A stretch of DNA of 64,000 nt from CAYPJE01 sp964410945 (GCA_964410945.1 CAYPJE010000010.1:1-64000), one strand, 5' to 3'. Numbered from the stretch's first letter, positions 49,801-55,373 are shown. Made by a program: numbers and translations. The notes: a model not told the origin generated them from the sequence alone.

Positions 49801-51739
49801 GGCCCCGGATAATTTTGATTTTACCTACGTAATTGACGACAATTGGTTGAATATCGATGACCCGGTATTCACCTGGAATCATTCTTCCGATGCTACTGCC
49901 GGTCTGCGCGAGTATCGCATTGAACTTGATCAATCATCGTACACAGTGGAGCATATGTATGATACTCTGGCCGCTCCGGTGCAGTTGAGTGAAGCGGTAC
50001 ATACTCTGGCGGTATTTGCCGTAGACAGTGCCGGAAATGATACTATTATGAACGGTGGGGCAATCAGCTTCGATGTTGATTACACCAATCCGACCATTGC
50101 CCACAATATTCCCGAAGGTACCGTCAATTCGGCCATTCTGATTACGGCTACGATTGCCGATGCCCGCTCCGGTGTCGATCGCCAGACCCTCTATTACCGC
50201 CAAGGCGGCCAGGGGGATACAGACTGGCAGTCCCGCGACCTGACGCTTCAAAATCAGATACCCAGTACTTCCGTGACCAGCGCTGGTGTGGAATACTATA
50301 TTGAAGCCGAGGATGTGGCTGGCAATATCTTTGCCGAGCCGGAAACGGGTTTCCATTCAATTGAGGTCAGCATTACCGGTGCCGGATTCCAGAGTTCGAC
50401 GCGCTGGCCCCTTGGCATTCCCAATGGCGGATCGGTGTCGGACTATCAGTTGATATCCTTCCCGGGGATTGCCGCCGACAATACACCCACCGATGTCCTG
50501 GTGGATGACTTCGGGACCTATGACGACACTAAATGGCGATTCTTTACCTTCGATGGTACGGCCTGGCAGGAGTTTGCCAACATCACAGAGATCGAAGATG
50601 GCGTTGGTTATTTCCTGATTACCAAAGACGCCGATAAGACAATCACCACCGGACAAACCCGGACCGTTGTGACCAATGAATCCTACGAAATTGCCATACC
50701 AAGTGGACAATGGATAGTAATCGGTAATCCTTTTGGGTTTGATATTCCGTTATCCAATATCTACGATCAGGATGACATATCGGTCTCCGGAAACGGGAAT
50801 TTCAAGACTTGGGATGATGGTGCCTGGATCGATGCAACCAACTTCGAACCCTGGCGCGGGTATATTTATAAATCGACTAATGGCGGTCATCTCTATATCA
50901 ATCCGCGCAATACCAATGGTGGTACTGCCAAGATATTGGCCGATGGTATTGGTTACCTGGAAGATAATGAATGGCTGTTGGATATTGAAGTTACCAACGG
51001 CTTCACCAGCGACCGGAGCAACCAGGTTGGTATGCTGAATCAGGCAGCTGATGGTTATGATGACCGGCTGGATTATTTTGAACCGCCCGTTTTACCAGGT
51101 GGTGTTTCTCTGCGGATCGATAACCGGGATTGGGAAGAAGGCGGAGACTTCTACACCAGTGATATCCGGTCCATTAATGAAGACGGACATTTCTGGGATA
51201 TGGAAATTGAAGCCGGTAACCATCTCCGCGATGTGGATGTTGATTTCTTAGGCCTGGAAGATGTTCCGGATGAGTTTGACATCTTCCTGGTCGATCTGTC
51301 GCTCAATACGGCCCAGAATCTCCGTGGACGTTCTTCCTATACCTACGCAGCGGGACGCACTTCAACCGTGCGAAACCTGCGGTTGCTGGTTGGCACCAAG
51401 GAGTATGTGTCTGAAAACAGCCCGGTAGCTCTCTATCCGGAGGATTACAGCCTGAGCCAGAACTTCCCGAATCCGTTTAATCCGCGGACGACAATCCTGA
51501 TCTCGATTGAGGAAGAGGCTTTTGTCGATCTGGTTATTTATAACCTGCTGGGTGAAGAAGTGTATCGACTGGCCCGGAATGAATACCTGCCATCCGGTTA
51601 TTATAATTATATCTGGAATGGCCGGAACAGCTTTGGCAAGCGAGCCGCCAGCGGTATTTATTTCTACACCAGCCGGATCACATCGCCGGATGGTAAATTG
51701 CTGTTGAACAAAACCAGAAAGATGGTTCTGGTTAAATAA
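34835..51739 (+). CDS. Giant modular secreted surface protein with FCB-type C-terminal sorting domain
   Basis: About 5634 residues, one uninterrupted frame of 16.9 kb. Layout (residues from ATG 34835, approximate): signal peptide to 31; seven Delta-60 repeats 40-437; a beta-sandwich 439-619; FN3 domains at 622-802, 962-1057, 1219-1314, 1502-1589, 1989-2079 and 2499-2604; two CBM9-like DGNI-x-DW modules at 807-961 and 1064-1211; a second beta-sandwich 1319-1501; six parallel beta-helix modules 1592-3924; Ig/invasin-like domains 4146-4889; further beta-sandwiches to 5372; and a C-terminal SQNFPNPFNPRTTI sorting domain ending KMVLVK at 5536-5634. Such C termini direct type IX-like secretion and surface attachment. 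Start could also be ATG 34802. Likely an adhesin, polymer-binding or biofilm protein; the exact ligand is unknown. Confidence 0.9.
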   Translation: MKTLSANTKPNSPQLYLLLLFMLCMSVVWGQLPNEIIDKTFDSDGLVTTNITSGFDDVGYASVIQTDGKIVVAGKSNSGSGNKFAVARYNENGSLDNTFGTSGYVTTSVSSVGDEAWAVALQSDGKIVVAGYSVYATWCEYGVVRYNSDGSLDTSFDSDGIVTTSVNVGTGWGYIYAIAIQEDGKIIIAGSSPAANNQEDITLVRYNTNGSLDTTGFTPDGIVTASITGGEVAQGIAVQEDGKIVVGGYSSTDKEFLVLRFNSDGSPDTGFGSNGIFETSFGYGLVYANSLDLQEDEKIILVGSVYNGTDMDCATMRFTTAGALDNTFDSDGLATVNFNNGSDYGEGVAVQGDGKIVVASSANNGSAYKFGIVRYLTDGSLDQGFGDYGKKMISFGTYSYEDWPHDVSLQDDGKIVVVGHSTNGTDDDFSLVRLSGATQILPNNNNQYTDNISGIPLSTYDADMRHQSLYSASELSDVGIPANSTITAVEIIPSAVPSITLNNFRVGTGFTANTSFSDWESPAISFGPTSLAPSEFTSMEWYQIDVDDITWNGTDNLVLEISHDNSDNDYSSNGGVYLRETGINNRAIHTATDYGVYPFDGNGYSTDQNVVALRLLYEVAAVLPASNMVLTAGDAEIDLSWTASGDGDLSEYIVFRGTTSNNLVRIDSVNSGTTSYTDDGLVNGTTYYYGVKAKNSDAELSEFTNIENTMPEYSGPVNITVANSDTRAALNWEAPGGTIAAYFIYRGTSADPTAELDSLGSGTTYYFDEGLTNGTAYFYRLKAKFSDGSFSSYSENYVVTPNEYAMNVDGNITDWANIRQIHNDPVGDVGSADIDSLKLNADGFYLYGALVTASDLGNDLVSIYFDTDFNATTSEQESDLGADYKLTISPWGTNEFLFRNQFNNWESDPDADFNIISANGNQFHEFSIHLDNLDGPDSLRFYLSSNSNDKAPDAGNRAYILDPNDAPRNFFVGTGDTKANLNWKADNSSGYSKYYVYRGTSTDPTTAIATITGGNPLTSHYMDSGLTNGTTYYYRIRGQYADNSYSDYTESIAITPGMYVVNVDGNINDWSSIRQLYNDTNNDVGSADIDSVKLYADDETLYGTVVTTSSLDWDEVQLFIDSDFNAGTGESNNNLGADYQLKLSPNSSDIFRNYNGSWQDNWDSDFTVVHANNNQFHEFKISLDYIGDPDSLRLYYRSNSDDKAPEDDYYLVVNTAQVALDPPGGLTALADSAQVTLRWNALAPANLHKYYVYRDMASPAVTLVDSLVAASPPDTFLVDDGLTNDQTYFYAVSAVDSTGRESEKSAEIMSTPNRYHQQVVELLHTNTSYSPTEDSGYPFNTVYSDVKHQSLYLAQDFTEAGIPNGAWLSSIDIKPSAVNYEIQDFRLALGATNNTTINTFTDLEDSVVHGPLTYNQSEFTDNTWKRFSIDPYYWNGTSNLILEASVDRDNWGGNGGVHIRQVDGTRGYRGGSDGASYPFGNMGWTAPEDRVLALQVVYSTVEPVGNFQAVASHQSLDLSWNAPANGSVQQYIVYSGASVSSMDIVGTTSATSYTVDNLTNGNTYYVGVQVLSTGDEYSGIVSDQAMPEWIGPRWYVNQAYGGPLYEGSPDAPYTQIQDAIDVAPAGDTVYVLPGRYNSSDDQYLRFVADDGFSAKNLVLMSRGGPDSTVIDGEYNGTSGKRLFDFNTSTDSTSQVIGFKIVNGGSSEYAGAAVQITGNSQVVFKNCVIDSSSSVSGPAIFLENNSKAWFRDCVMRNNERTHNEHVGGGVFALHDNDGGDGCYLYLDRCQLVNNAITSTGQGAQGGAVYVGNSTNNSNYLEAVNTVFAGNSANSNWNDASGSAIYSTNGNLSLINCTVTDNSGDNSAIGIEGGDLTVFNTIIWGNTPDMNQLEIWGPVSDAVSYSIIENGDPDSYEGGVLNADPEFADYSLHDRSPAIGAGRTTGYDANIQVINAPVIDIEGTVRPNPGGSNPDMGAYENALAITPYPSPPNNLASEPQHQAVGLTWSPSDSMDVVKYYVYQSTDSASWTAVDTAVGYDPAGTVISGLTNNQAYWFAVTSVDGDDYESSRAYTQQVMPEYQGPVWYVNVYSTGPVFEGSPDAPFDNIQDAIDASNSGTDTVMVLPIYEDVTYERSGNWELDPGGRNIVITSSEGADSTVLLTDNNHRHFWIHNNESNSLIINGFTFKNSANDYDSPGIEMGGSVYIDGASPVFTNCVFGFNTALRGGAVYIGWYGAPQFHSCKFLYNHAYNTNQGYEGGSAGGGAVFLSNIDNLSGPVVIFNRCLFNGNTAEGYSQAAGGAVNLNARASFINNLIVNNKTRSGITGSWADSYGGGLYIRVDIDNNNAGEVKIINTTIANDSCFAPNGGNTHGGGIYMDGWPTQIVTMFNSILWGNHSDDDYSRNIEDGGGSITANYNLVENGAQFSWFNSAWPQGNLSEDPVFTDPGNGDYTLDDHSGAIGAGVWNYDGSDAPTVDITQATRVNVNPDLGPYENPLEESPYPRVVTNFYAEGQSYGAYLDWDANPSEDDLAYYAIYQGTQPGFSVVPGDSAGRVDYHSSQDGNTVQFTIEDGLLNGVDYYFVVIAVNNSGYRSLVSAEVMAMPEYMETVWFVDVNNDSTVFDGSPESPFPYLLVAFDKGQNGDTIMVAPGEYSGSNNRGINLWDYWNDKSTRELTLLGEKGPDSTVFVLSGVGGNNYFMDIRNLTGDPTIHLEGLTIRDAVNYDGGAVSLRDGSLTITDCVFDNNATKTITASGGGALWLWQNANVDIDRSLFKNNSTSGRGGAINLDNMDFNLTISNSIFYQNDADDGGGAIFISQNNAYTQIVHCTFTENHSNNPGWAGAVHSAGPPHASVINSVFWDNTSGTDPGDLTGSFNTVDHNVLENSAGWPGENYTFDPMLADAAGGDFSLSEFSPAIGMGLTEYYDYFTGNVNQPVPDYDYLGEVRPDPGATSPDLGAIEHWRSENRKWVWLVQADGTDEGMGPFKTIQYAIDQSAPFDTVQVAAGTYSGTGNVNLNFWDTFMTDNKPVMIRTASGPEVTVIELTEGERLFDLDGVMLDTVIVSGLTIRGGNLSAGDGGAIRLVNSALNFANLRLTGNNASGMGGAIHTSNSYASFTNCEIFGNSAANGGAAFLTGGMVGFDHCTFYGNRAGDDLGIVADGGELTVRNSVLWNNTISEQEIVGTSTGEVITVEYCDVMGGFEDGTNIINFRPGFTDALNGDFTIEPWSFILGAADTAEVDVYDIAGNLRPDTTGADLGARESEQSWANPPDYTIPVFWYVSSTGSDDYTGDGTPFATIQRAADYALYTDTVYVGSGTYTENIIVDGKPLHLMAETDAGQTIIDGDGNGCVIDITSGGFDSFYLDGFTIRNGVAESGGGVSLFNTSAKINNCVFTANSATDYSGGGLWAYKNDSSQVYTLDIVNSDFSGNTAANKGAGLRITDLQTTMTNCTISGNSASYNTGIHVSGYLATLTMEDCRVLDNQAATYGAGGGISNGSASLTRVLFAGNIANTSDAGWNSGGLSIWGGADVEINNSTFTDNSADFGSGLAVGAGASATINHSIFWGNTPDQLALDVWEGNGGTIDISWSLAEGGQPAVTGTGDALNTLNWDGTNRTDDPAFGMDYTLLAGSPAINGGNPDSIDSDGTRRDMGFKPYLTTHSGPVWYVDAASGSDVDGQGSEMAPFASVQAGVNFAPAHDTVSVAAGIHIGQVKFYDTEIVLTGVGDETILDGAAAGPVVHITDGFTTSTVVNDLVVTGAPADQPAVKIDDSDPELNNIWVRDNAGDGIYVTDGSPTLNYCLITDNAGDGLEIDASSAINTVAMVNNTISGNDGTALNNGSASAGITLRNSIVYGNGTASNGSINATYSDIAGIAGTGNLDDVDPLFVDPASVDYSLQINSPCIDAGDPTDSDDPDGTPRDMGALFYYRSFAGGTTANTGTTVTVSTDTTVVVNDDWVVQENDTLVIDPGATVFLEDSVSIRIDGALVANGNPGEPIQFRTINEGDYFNGIILMGGPATRADDPVYSYMLITDVNPDSIPLTVNGNAILEHVTIAGNGNATSLTTDGTVNLRYSILEGGTTGVIVNDSSFVDITEADHFVDFAGGDYALLPTSSAIDVGIDEAPGVIDPDFTYSDAGAYYHDQSAYPVFNTEVVYPAFGETVDVSPDTSSDVGAGLAVATRFYNMYGNAKTNANADWSSTLGSFALGSTDTTDLDGVSLNTFYTSTMVDDQNTFTVSVAGVDGTSGTFNVVPGAPDTVLLAGTVISDTNMVQLDELVLAVDVKDQFDNLVSDGEAVNWTIDPIVGDGTGFVLGSATTTTTGGLATVTVTTDPNTTLAVGDRIRVQAESNGATVYHYDITIVPDDIYNLTMPGSLTDAVIDLSADIHSIEIAATMIDTFDNPLENVAVNWAIVDANNVAGSLTAISTLTDASGVASVTLTTGTVTDYEYKVLGLVQEEALLAAISGNNKEAALQANGVIRTTDKNGNVIVTDTQIPVMVNPITVANWSRVAIFDLNDTTNVIRVVPGIPDAITHALATDTVMTQREMLEISVEVFDQFGNLVEDGSLVSWELDTLIGAGDGFTFSSATSMTSGGVATVVLSTAPASGLEVGQEYKVIATCEGIENRSGLITVVVDDPYSLALEDYERTIEADFPNIPLHITLLDTFDNFLDGIPIYWSIIEGTGGVFANGKDMDTTYTGTEATGWASDTLHLSNLAGSAYKVRVWTDNVGGYSPASIIDNRDLSLEYVPAEFADGREVLAPDAGMPALNLALSSVFDLDDTTDVITVLPGAPNLITSADPDTVYVVQGQVDTITVDVFDAFGNDVSDGSAVAWNPTANSDFAVLSQDNSVNTGQAQLIVSVGNEAAWLSTIDFSIEVQSVFDANSAQKLIVYVVEDVIPPAPVTAAAISPAVWTPVNDFDLSWTNPAEHSGVAGVYYQIDDNAAAYVAGDDIAELVDVAINVNGKSTLKVWLEDKAGNSDSDNAVELTAKWDNVAPDNFDFTYVIDDNWLNIDDPVFTWNHSSDATAGLREYRIELDQSSYTVEHMYDTLAAPVQLSEAVHTLAVFAVDSAGNDTIMNGGAISFDVDYTNPTIAHNIPEGTVNSAILITATIADARSGVDRQTLYYRQGGQGDTDWQSRDLTLQNQIPSTSVTSAGVEYYIEAEDVAGNIFAEPETGFHSIEVSITGAGFQSSTRWPLGIPNGGSVSDYQLISFPGIAADNTPTDVLVDDFGTYDDTKWRFFTFDGTAWQEFANITEIEDGVGYFLITKDADKTITTGQTRTVVTNESYEIAIPSGQWIVIGNPFGFDIPLSNIYDQDDISVSGNGNFKTWDDGAWIDATNFEPWRGYIYKSTNGGHLYINPRNTNGGTAKILADGIGYLEDNEWLLDIEVTNGFTSDRSNQVGMLNQAADGYDDRLDYFEPPVLPGGVSLRIDNRDWEEGGDFYTSDIRSINEDGHFWDMEIEAGNHLRDVDVDFLGLEDVPDEFDIFLVDLSLNTAQNLRGRSSYTYAAGRTSTVRNLRLLVGTKEYVSENSPVALYPEDYSLSQNFPNPFNPRTTILISIEEEAFVDLVIYNLLGEEVYRLARNEYLPSGYYNYIWNGRNSFGKRAASGIYFYTSRITSPDGKLLLNKTRKMVLVK
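34950..36145 (+). repeat. Seven tandem Delta-60 repeats in the giant protein
   Basis: Units of about 57 residues (170 bp) with core DGKIVVAG-like strands at nt about 35033, 35203, 35382, 35553, 35718, 35887 and 36065, each followed by a GSLD-type turn (NGSLDNTFG, DGSLDTSFD). They probably form a beta-propeller or solenoid at the N terminus. Confidence 0.85.
39604..46605 (+). repeat. Six-fold parallel beta-helix module array within the giant protein
   Basis: Each module begins with a WYV-type strand (GPRWYVNQAYGG, GPVWYVNVYS, WFVDVNND, WVWLVQADG, FWYVSSTGSDD, GPVWYVDAASGSD) and a SPDAPY-x-QIQDAID-like line ending in a DTVYV-GxY motif. Starts are near 39604, 41080, 42655, 43731, 44645 and 45808. 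The body contains typical helix coils with repeated GGAVY/GG-x-x-x NN rungs. Inside modules FN3 domains are interspersed for the first three. Confidence 0.8.
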
Positions 51740-51746
51740 TGTTAAC

Positions 51747-51771
51747 GGGCAGGGCTGATTCAGCCCTGCCC
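51747..51771. terminator. Perfect 11-bp hairpin after the giant gene
   Basis: GGGCAGGGCTG-ATT-CAGCCCTGCCC, 7 bp after the giant gene stop and 40 bp before the FecR-domain gene. It has no T-run (followed by CTATCTC), so it may be a Rho-independent-like pause, a 3' stabiliser or a processing site rather than a full stop. Confidence 0.55.
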
Positions 51772-51811
51772 CTATCTCAAACGGGATAACTGAAACTTCA
51801 GGGGATTGGTT

Positions 51812-52561
51812 ATGCGGATATTTAAAAATTCCTTATTGATAATCATTATTGCGCTGGGCCTTCAATTGGCGTTTGGTGCCGATTTCGGAAAAATCACCCT
51901 GCCGCTGGGTAAGGTTGAGGTTCTGGCCGCTGGTGCAGAGGAATGGGTGAGGGCGATGCCCAACCGTCCGGTGAAGGTGAACGACCAGATCAAGACCGGC
52001 CCCAAATCGCGCTGTGAAATTTCCCTGACCGGCGGAGGTAAAATCAGGATTGGTGAAAATTCCGAGTTGGTATTGACCGAGGCCAATATCAAGCCGATGG
52101 AAAAGGAATTCAATGCGACCCTGAAAAGTGGTAATGCCTGGATTTCAGCCAAGGCGGCTTTTGGTGAAAAGAAAAATGTTTCGGTTCGTACGCCAACGGC
52201 GGTCGCGGCTATCCGTGGTACGGTCTACCGCACCGAGGCCGGGGAAGAGGAAAGTTCGGTTCTGGTTTATGAAGGTAAGGTGGATGTCAATCAACCCCAG
52301 AATGTAGAGGCTGAACAGAAAGAAGAACCAGCACCGGGCATGAAACCGACCTTTAAACTTGGTCCGGTGGAGGAAGTTCAAGCCCCTACAGAAGTAGCTG
52401 GCCCCTATGAAGTCAGCCTGGAGGATTGGATAACCCTGGTGGAGGGGATTCAGATCAACGTCCGCAAGGATGGAAAATACAATATGTTTGAATTTGACCA
52501 GGCTGCTGACGCTGACCTTGATTTTGTTAAGTGGAATAAGGAACTGGACGCCGAGAATTAG
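51812..52561 (+). CDS. FecR-domain exported protein
   Basis: A 249-residue exported protein (MRIFKNSLLIIIIALGLQLAFG). A FecR domain runs from about 25 to 150: GKVEVLAAGAEEWVRAMPN, RCEISLTGGGKIRIGENSEL, ISAKAAFGEKKNVSVRTPTA and AIRGTVYRTEAG. A Pro/Glu-rich linker and a short tail follow. GGGGA lies 6 bases before ATG 51812. FecR-type domains commonly sense or bind envelope partners. It is encoded 2 bp before the CHASE2 cyclase, so the two form a probable sensing unit. Confidence 0.92.
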   Translation: MRIFKNSLLIIIIALGLQLAFGADFGKITLPLGKVEVLAAGAEEWVRAMPNRPVKVNDQIKTGPKSRCEISLTGGGKIRIGENSELVLTEANIKPMEKEFNATLKSGNAWISAKAAFGEKKNVSVRTPTAVAAIRGTVYRTEAGEEESSVLVYEGKVDVNQPQNVEAEQKEEPAPGMKPTFKLGPVEEVQAPTEVAGPYEVSLEDWITLVEGIQINVRKDGKYNMFEFDQAADADLDFVKWNKELDAEN

Positions 52562-52563
52562 GA

Positions 52564-54867
52564 ATGCTACCGATGCCGGAATGGATCAAGCGTAGCGGAA
52601 TAGGTGCCCTGGTTGGCCTGATAATTGGCCTCCTGGTGGCAGTTGGCACGACAGTCGATGGTTTTTTCCTGACCGCCTTGTTGGATGGTTATGAATTCCG
52701 TTCCTATGATTCGCGGATGAAAGCGCGAGTTTCGGATAGCGAGGAAGCATCGATCGATGATATTGTAATTGCCGATATCGACCTGAGTTCGGTTGAAGGA
52801 TTAGGTAATTACAAGGACTGGCCCCATGCCTACCACGGGCAATTGATCGATGTAATCACTTCCGGTAATCCGAAAGCAATCCTGTTTGATATAATCTTTG
52901 ATCAGGAAGACTCATTTGATTTTCAGTTGGTTAATGCCCTGATTGCGGAAAACCCGCCCCGGGATCAATCCCTGGCAGAGGTCAGTGAGCAATTTCTGAT
53001 ATCCCATGATCCCGATCGCTTTATCGCTTCCACTGCTGCCAGCGAGAAGGTTTATCACGCTCTGGTTTTTGAGGCTGCCGACACCAATACGTTTCTATAT
53101 CCAATGGATAATGAGCCGGAAAATTATTACTATGACCGGCATATAATTAAACTGCCATATGACCAGGCTCGTCGTTTGCCAACTGCCCAGCGAATCGGCA
53201 ATACTCACATGGACCTTCTTTCGGCCGCCCGCGGTGCCGGTAGTGCCAATTTTCCCCAGGACGAGGATGGAATTATTCGCCGGGCGCCCACCGCCATCTA
53301 TTTTGAAGGCCCGGGTCATACCTATCCTTCACTGGTAATGTCAGCTGTCATGGATATCCTGGATATTCCGCCCAATGGCTTTGATTATGATTTTGACCGC
53401 CTGATTTTAACCCTGACGAATCGCGCCGGTACAGTTGTGCGTGAGATTCCAATCGATGATCAGGGACGCCTGTTCGTCAATTATCATGGCTATTTCAAAA
53501 CCTTCTACTATTTACCCTATCTTTACTGTTTCGATCCTGAAATGCTGCCGCCGGAATACTGGGAAGGAAAGGTAGCCCTGGTTGGGTCATCGCTGCCAGG
53601 CCTGATGGATTTACGGAATACACCGGTCCAGGAAACCTTCGCCGGTGTTGAAATACACGCCAATGTGATGCAGGGAATCCTTAAAAATGAATTTGTCCGC
53701 TTGACAGACAAGACCAGTAATTTCTGGATAATTCTGCTCGGTAGTGTCTTAGTGGGTATTCTGGTCTCAATTATTATCGCCCGCCCACTGATATCACTGG
53801 TTATTCCGGTTATGGCGGTAATATTGTGGGTGGTCTTTACCTACAGCCAGTTTTTCACACATCTGTTGATGTGGGAAACGGTACGGCCTATCCTGGGAAT
53901 ATTCAGCACTTATCTGGGTGTTTTCCTGTACAATTTTCTGGTAGCTGAAAAGGACAAGCGGTTTTTGAAGTCGACCTTCGGGACCTATATCTCTTCCGAG
54001 CTGATTGATCGGATGTATGAAACCAAACAGGAACCGATGCTGGGTGGCGAAGAGGGTTATCATTCGGCCTTTTTCTCCGATATTCAGAGTTTTTCCACTT
54101 TCTCAGAAGCGCTGACTCCGGAAAAAATGGTGAGCCTGATGAATGAATATTTGACGGTAATGACTGAAGTTTTATTGGCTAATCGTGGTACGTTGGATAA
54201 ATACATCGGCGATGCGATTGTGGCTTTCTACGGGGCGCCGATGCCAGTCGAGAATCATGAATACATGGTATGTAAGACGGCCCTGGAGATGGACGTCAGG
54301 TTGGATCAGTTGCGTGAGAAATGGCGTTCTGAGGAAGGCTGGCCGGAAATTGTGCACAATATGCAGCATCGGGTGGGATTGAACAGCGGTCCTATGGTAA
54401 CCGGTAATATGGGTTCCACCATGCGGATGAATTATACCATGATGGGTGATACCGTCAACCTGGCAGCCCGGCTGGAGGCATCGGCCAAGCAGTACGGTGT
54501 TTATATTCAGGTTGCGGAATCAACGTACACTGCCGTTAAAGACCAATTCATCTGGCGTGAATTGGATTATGTTAAGGTGATGGGAAAAACCGAACCGGTC
54601 AAGGTTTACGAGCTGTTGGGTGAGGTCGGGAATGTCGATCCGCAGGTGGAAAAAATCCTCCAGGCCTATCACGAAGCATTGGAGCTGTATAAGAATCAGA
54701 ACTGGGCTGAGGCGATCGAGGCTTTCAGGGCTTCCGATGATCTTGAGGATATGTTCCCGGGTAGAAAAACCAATCCCAGCCGTATTTATTTACCCCGGTG
54801 TGAACATTGGCAAGCCAATTCACCCGGAGACGACTGGGATGGTGTCTGGGTTTTAACCAGTAAGTAG
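52564..54867 (+). CDS. CHASE2-domain adenylate/guanylate cyclase
   Basis: A 767-residue membrane-bound sensor cyclase. TM1 is near residues 8-30, followed by an extracytoplasmic CHASE2 domain (about 40-370, IVIADIDLSSVEGL; AILFDIIFDQED; VALVGSSLPGLMDLRNTP). Three closely spaced TMs (about 375-460) lead to a class III catalytic domain (about 490-680): metal-binding Asp in FFSDIQSF (about 506), KYIGDAIVAFYG with a second Asp near 550, and DTVNLAARLEA for the transition state. A short TPR-like tail ends the protein. Substrate (ATP or GTP) cannot be settled. It lies 2 bp after the FecR gene and ends 4 bp before a convergent XRE gene. Confidence 0.95.
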   Translation: MLPMPEWIKRSGIGALVGLIIGLLVAVGTTVDGFFLTALLDGYEFRSYDSRMKARVSDSEEASIDDIVIADIDLSSVEGLGNYKDWPHAYHGQLIDVITSGNPKAILFDIIFDQEDSFDFQLVNALIAENPPRDQSLAEVSEQFLISHDPDRFIASTAASEKVYHALVFEAADTNTFLYPMDNEPENYYYDRHIIKLPYDQARRLPTAQRIGNTHMDLLSAARGAGSANFPQDEDGIIRRAPTAIYFEGPGHTYPSLVMSAVMDILDIPPNGFDYDFDRLILTLTNRAGTVVREIPIDDQGRLFVNYHGYFKTFYYLPYLYCFDPEMLPPEYWEGKVALVGSSLPGLMDLRNTPVQETFAGVEIHANVMQGILKNEFVRLTDKTSNFWIILLGSVLVGILVSIIIARPLISLVIPVMAVILWVVFTYSQFFTHLLMWETVRPILGIFSTYLGVFLYNFLVAEKDKRFLKSTFGTYISSELIDRMYETKQEPMLGGEEGYHSAFFSDIQSFSTFSEALTPEKMVSLMNEYLTVMTEVLLANRGTLDKYIGDAIVAFYGAPMPVENHEYMVCKTALEMDVRLDQLREKWRSEEGWPEIVHNMQHRVGLNSGPMVTGNMGSTMRMNYTMMGDTVNLAARLEASAKQYGVYIQVAESTYTAVKDQFIWRELDYVKVMGKTEPVKVYELLGEVGNVDPQVEKILQAYHEALELYKNQNWAEAIEAFRASDDLEDMFPGRKTNPSRIYLPRCEHWQANSPGDDWDGVWVLTSK

Positions 54868-54871
54868 TTGA

Positions 54872-55180
54872 CTAGAGATCCAGAAAACCGATACTGTGCT
54901 TCCTGATTATCGTATCAAACAAGTCCTTGATACTGTCAAACCCTAATTCGTCTGCTACAACCTGCAGGGCATCCAGCATTTCCTGATTCAGAAGTTCATC
55001 TTCCTTATTCAGTTCATCGATGAAGGCTTCCAGCTTCAGGCGATTTTTACCGCGCGGTGTGGATTTACCCAACTCCCAGTTAACAACAGTTGGTAAACTG
55101 ACACCAAGTTCTTCGGCCAGTCCTTTTTGGGTAAGTCCTAACTCGCGCCGGACTTCTTTTAGTTCATTGCCTATTATCAT
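54872..55180 (-). CDS. Small XRE-family HTH regulator
   Basis: A 102-residue protein with a Cro/XRE helix-turn-helix near the N terminus (LKEVRRELGLTQKGLAEEL, then GVSLPTVVNWELGKSTPRG) and an acidic helical C terminus. It reads convergently into the cyclase gene with 4 bp between stops. GGAG lies 5 bases upstream of ATG 55180; the ATG directly before it is too close. Targets are unknown; it may regulate itself or the divergent mtaB. Confidence 0.85.
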   Translation of the reverse strand: MIIGNELKEVRRELGLTQKGLAEELGVSLPTVVNWELGKSTPRGKNRLKLEAFIDELNKEDELLNQEMLDALQVVADELGFDSIKDLFDTIIRKHSIGFLDL

Positions 55181-55293
55181 CATTGCTCCATAGTTAAAAA
55201 TGATACACTGGAAGATACTATCAGTAGTGTGGATATTTCAATGTTTATTCATATTGTAAAGTTAATTATTAATTATATCCTGTATTGTACAAA

Positions 55294-55346
55294 CCCACCA
55301 ATATGGTTTATTATCGGCGCCGGCTTGTATAATATTCGCTGGTGGG
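55294..55346. promoter_or_regulatory. Inverted repeat flanking a -10-like hexamer upstream of mtaB
   Basis: CCCACCA at 55294-55300 and TGGTGGG at 55340-55346 flank TATAAT at 55328-55333. The hexamer lies about 40 bp before the mtaB ATG. A good -35 at 17-bp spacing is not seen. Plausible promoter-operator for mtaB, low certainty. Confidence 0.35.
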
Positions 55347-55373
55347 CGAAATTCCGACCCCTGTAAGCGACTC

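Noticed and set aside
37000..51700. Many antisense frames inside the giant gene
   Set aside because: They are antisense shadows of the repetitive beta-helix and FN3 coding sequence, have no ribosome binding sites and no motifs.
55340..55373. GGCGAAATTCCGACC-like string before mtaB, resembling the core of an FMN (RFN) riboswitch
   Set aside because: Only the central conserved block is present; mtaB starts immediately after, leaving no room for the remaining helices, and mtaB is not a flavin gene. Coincidence or remnant.
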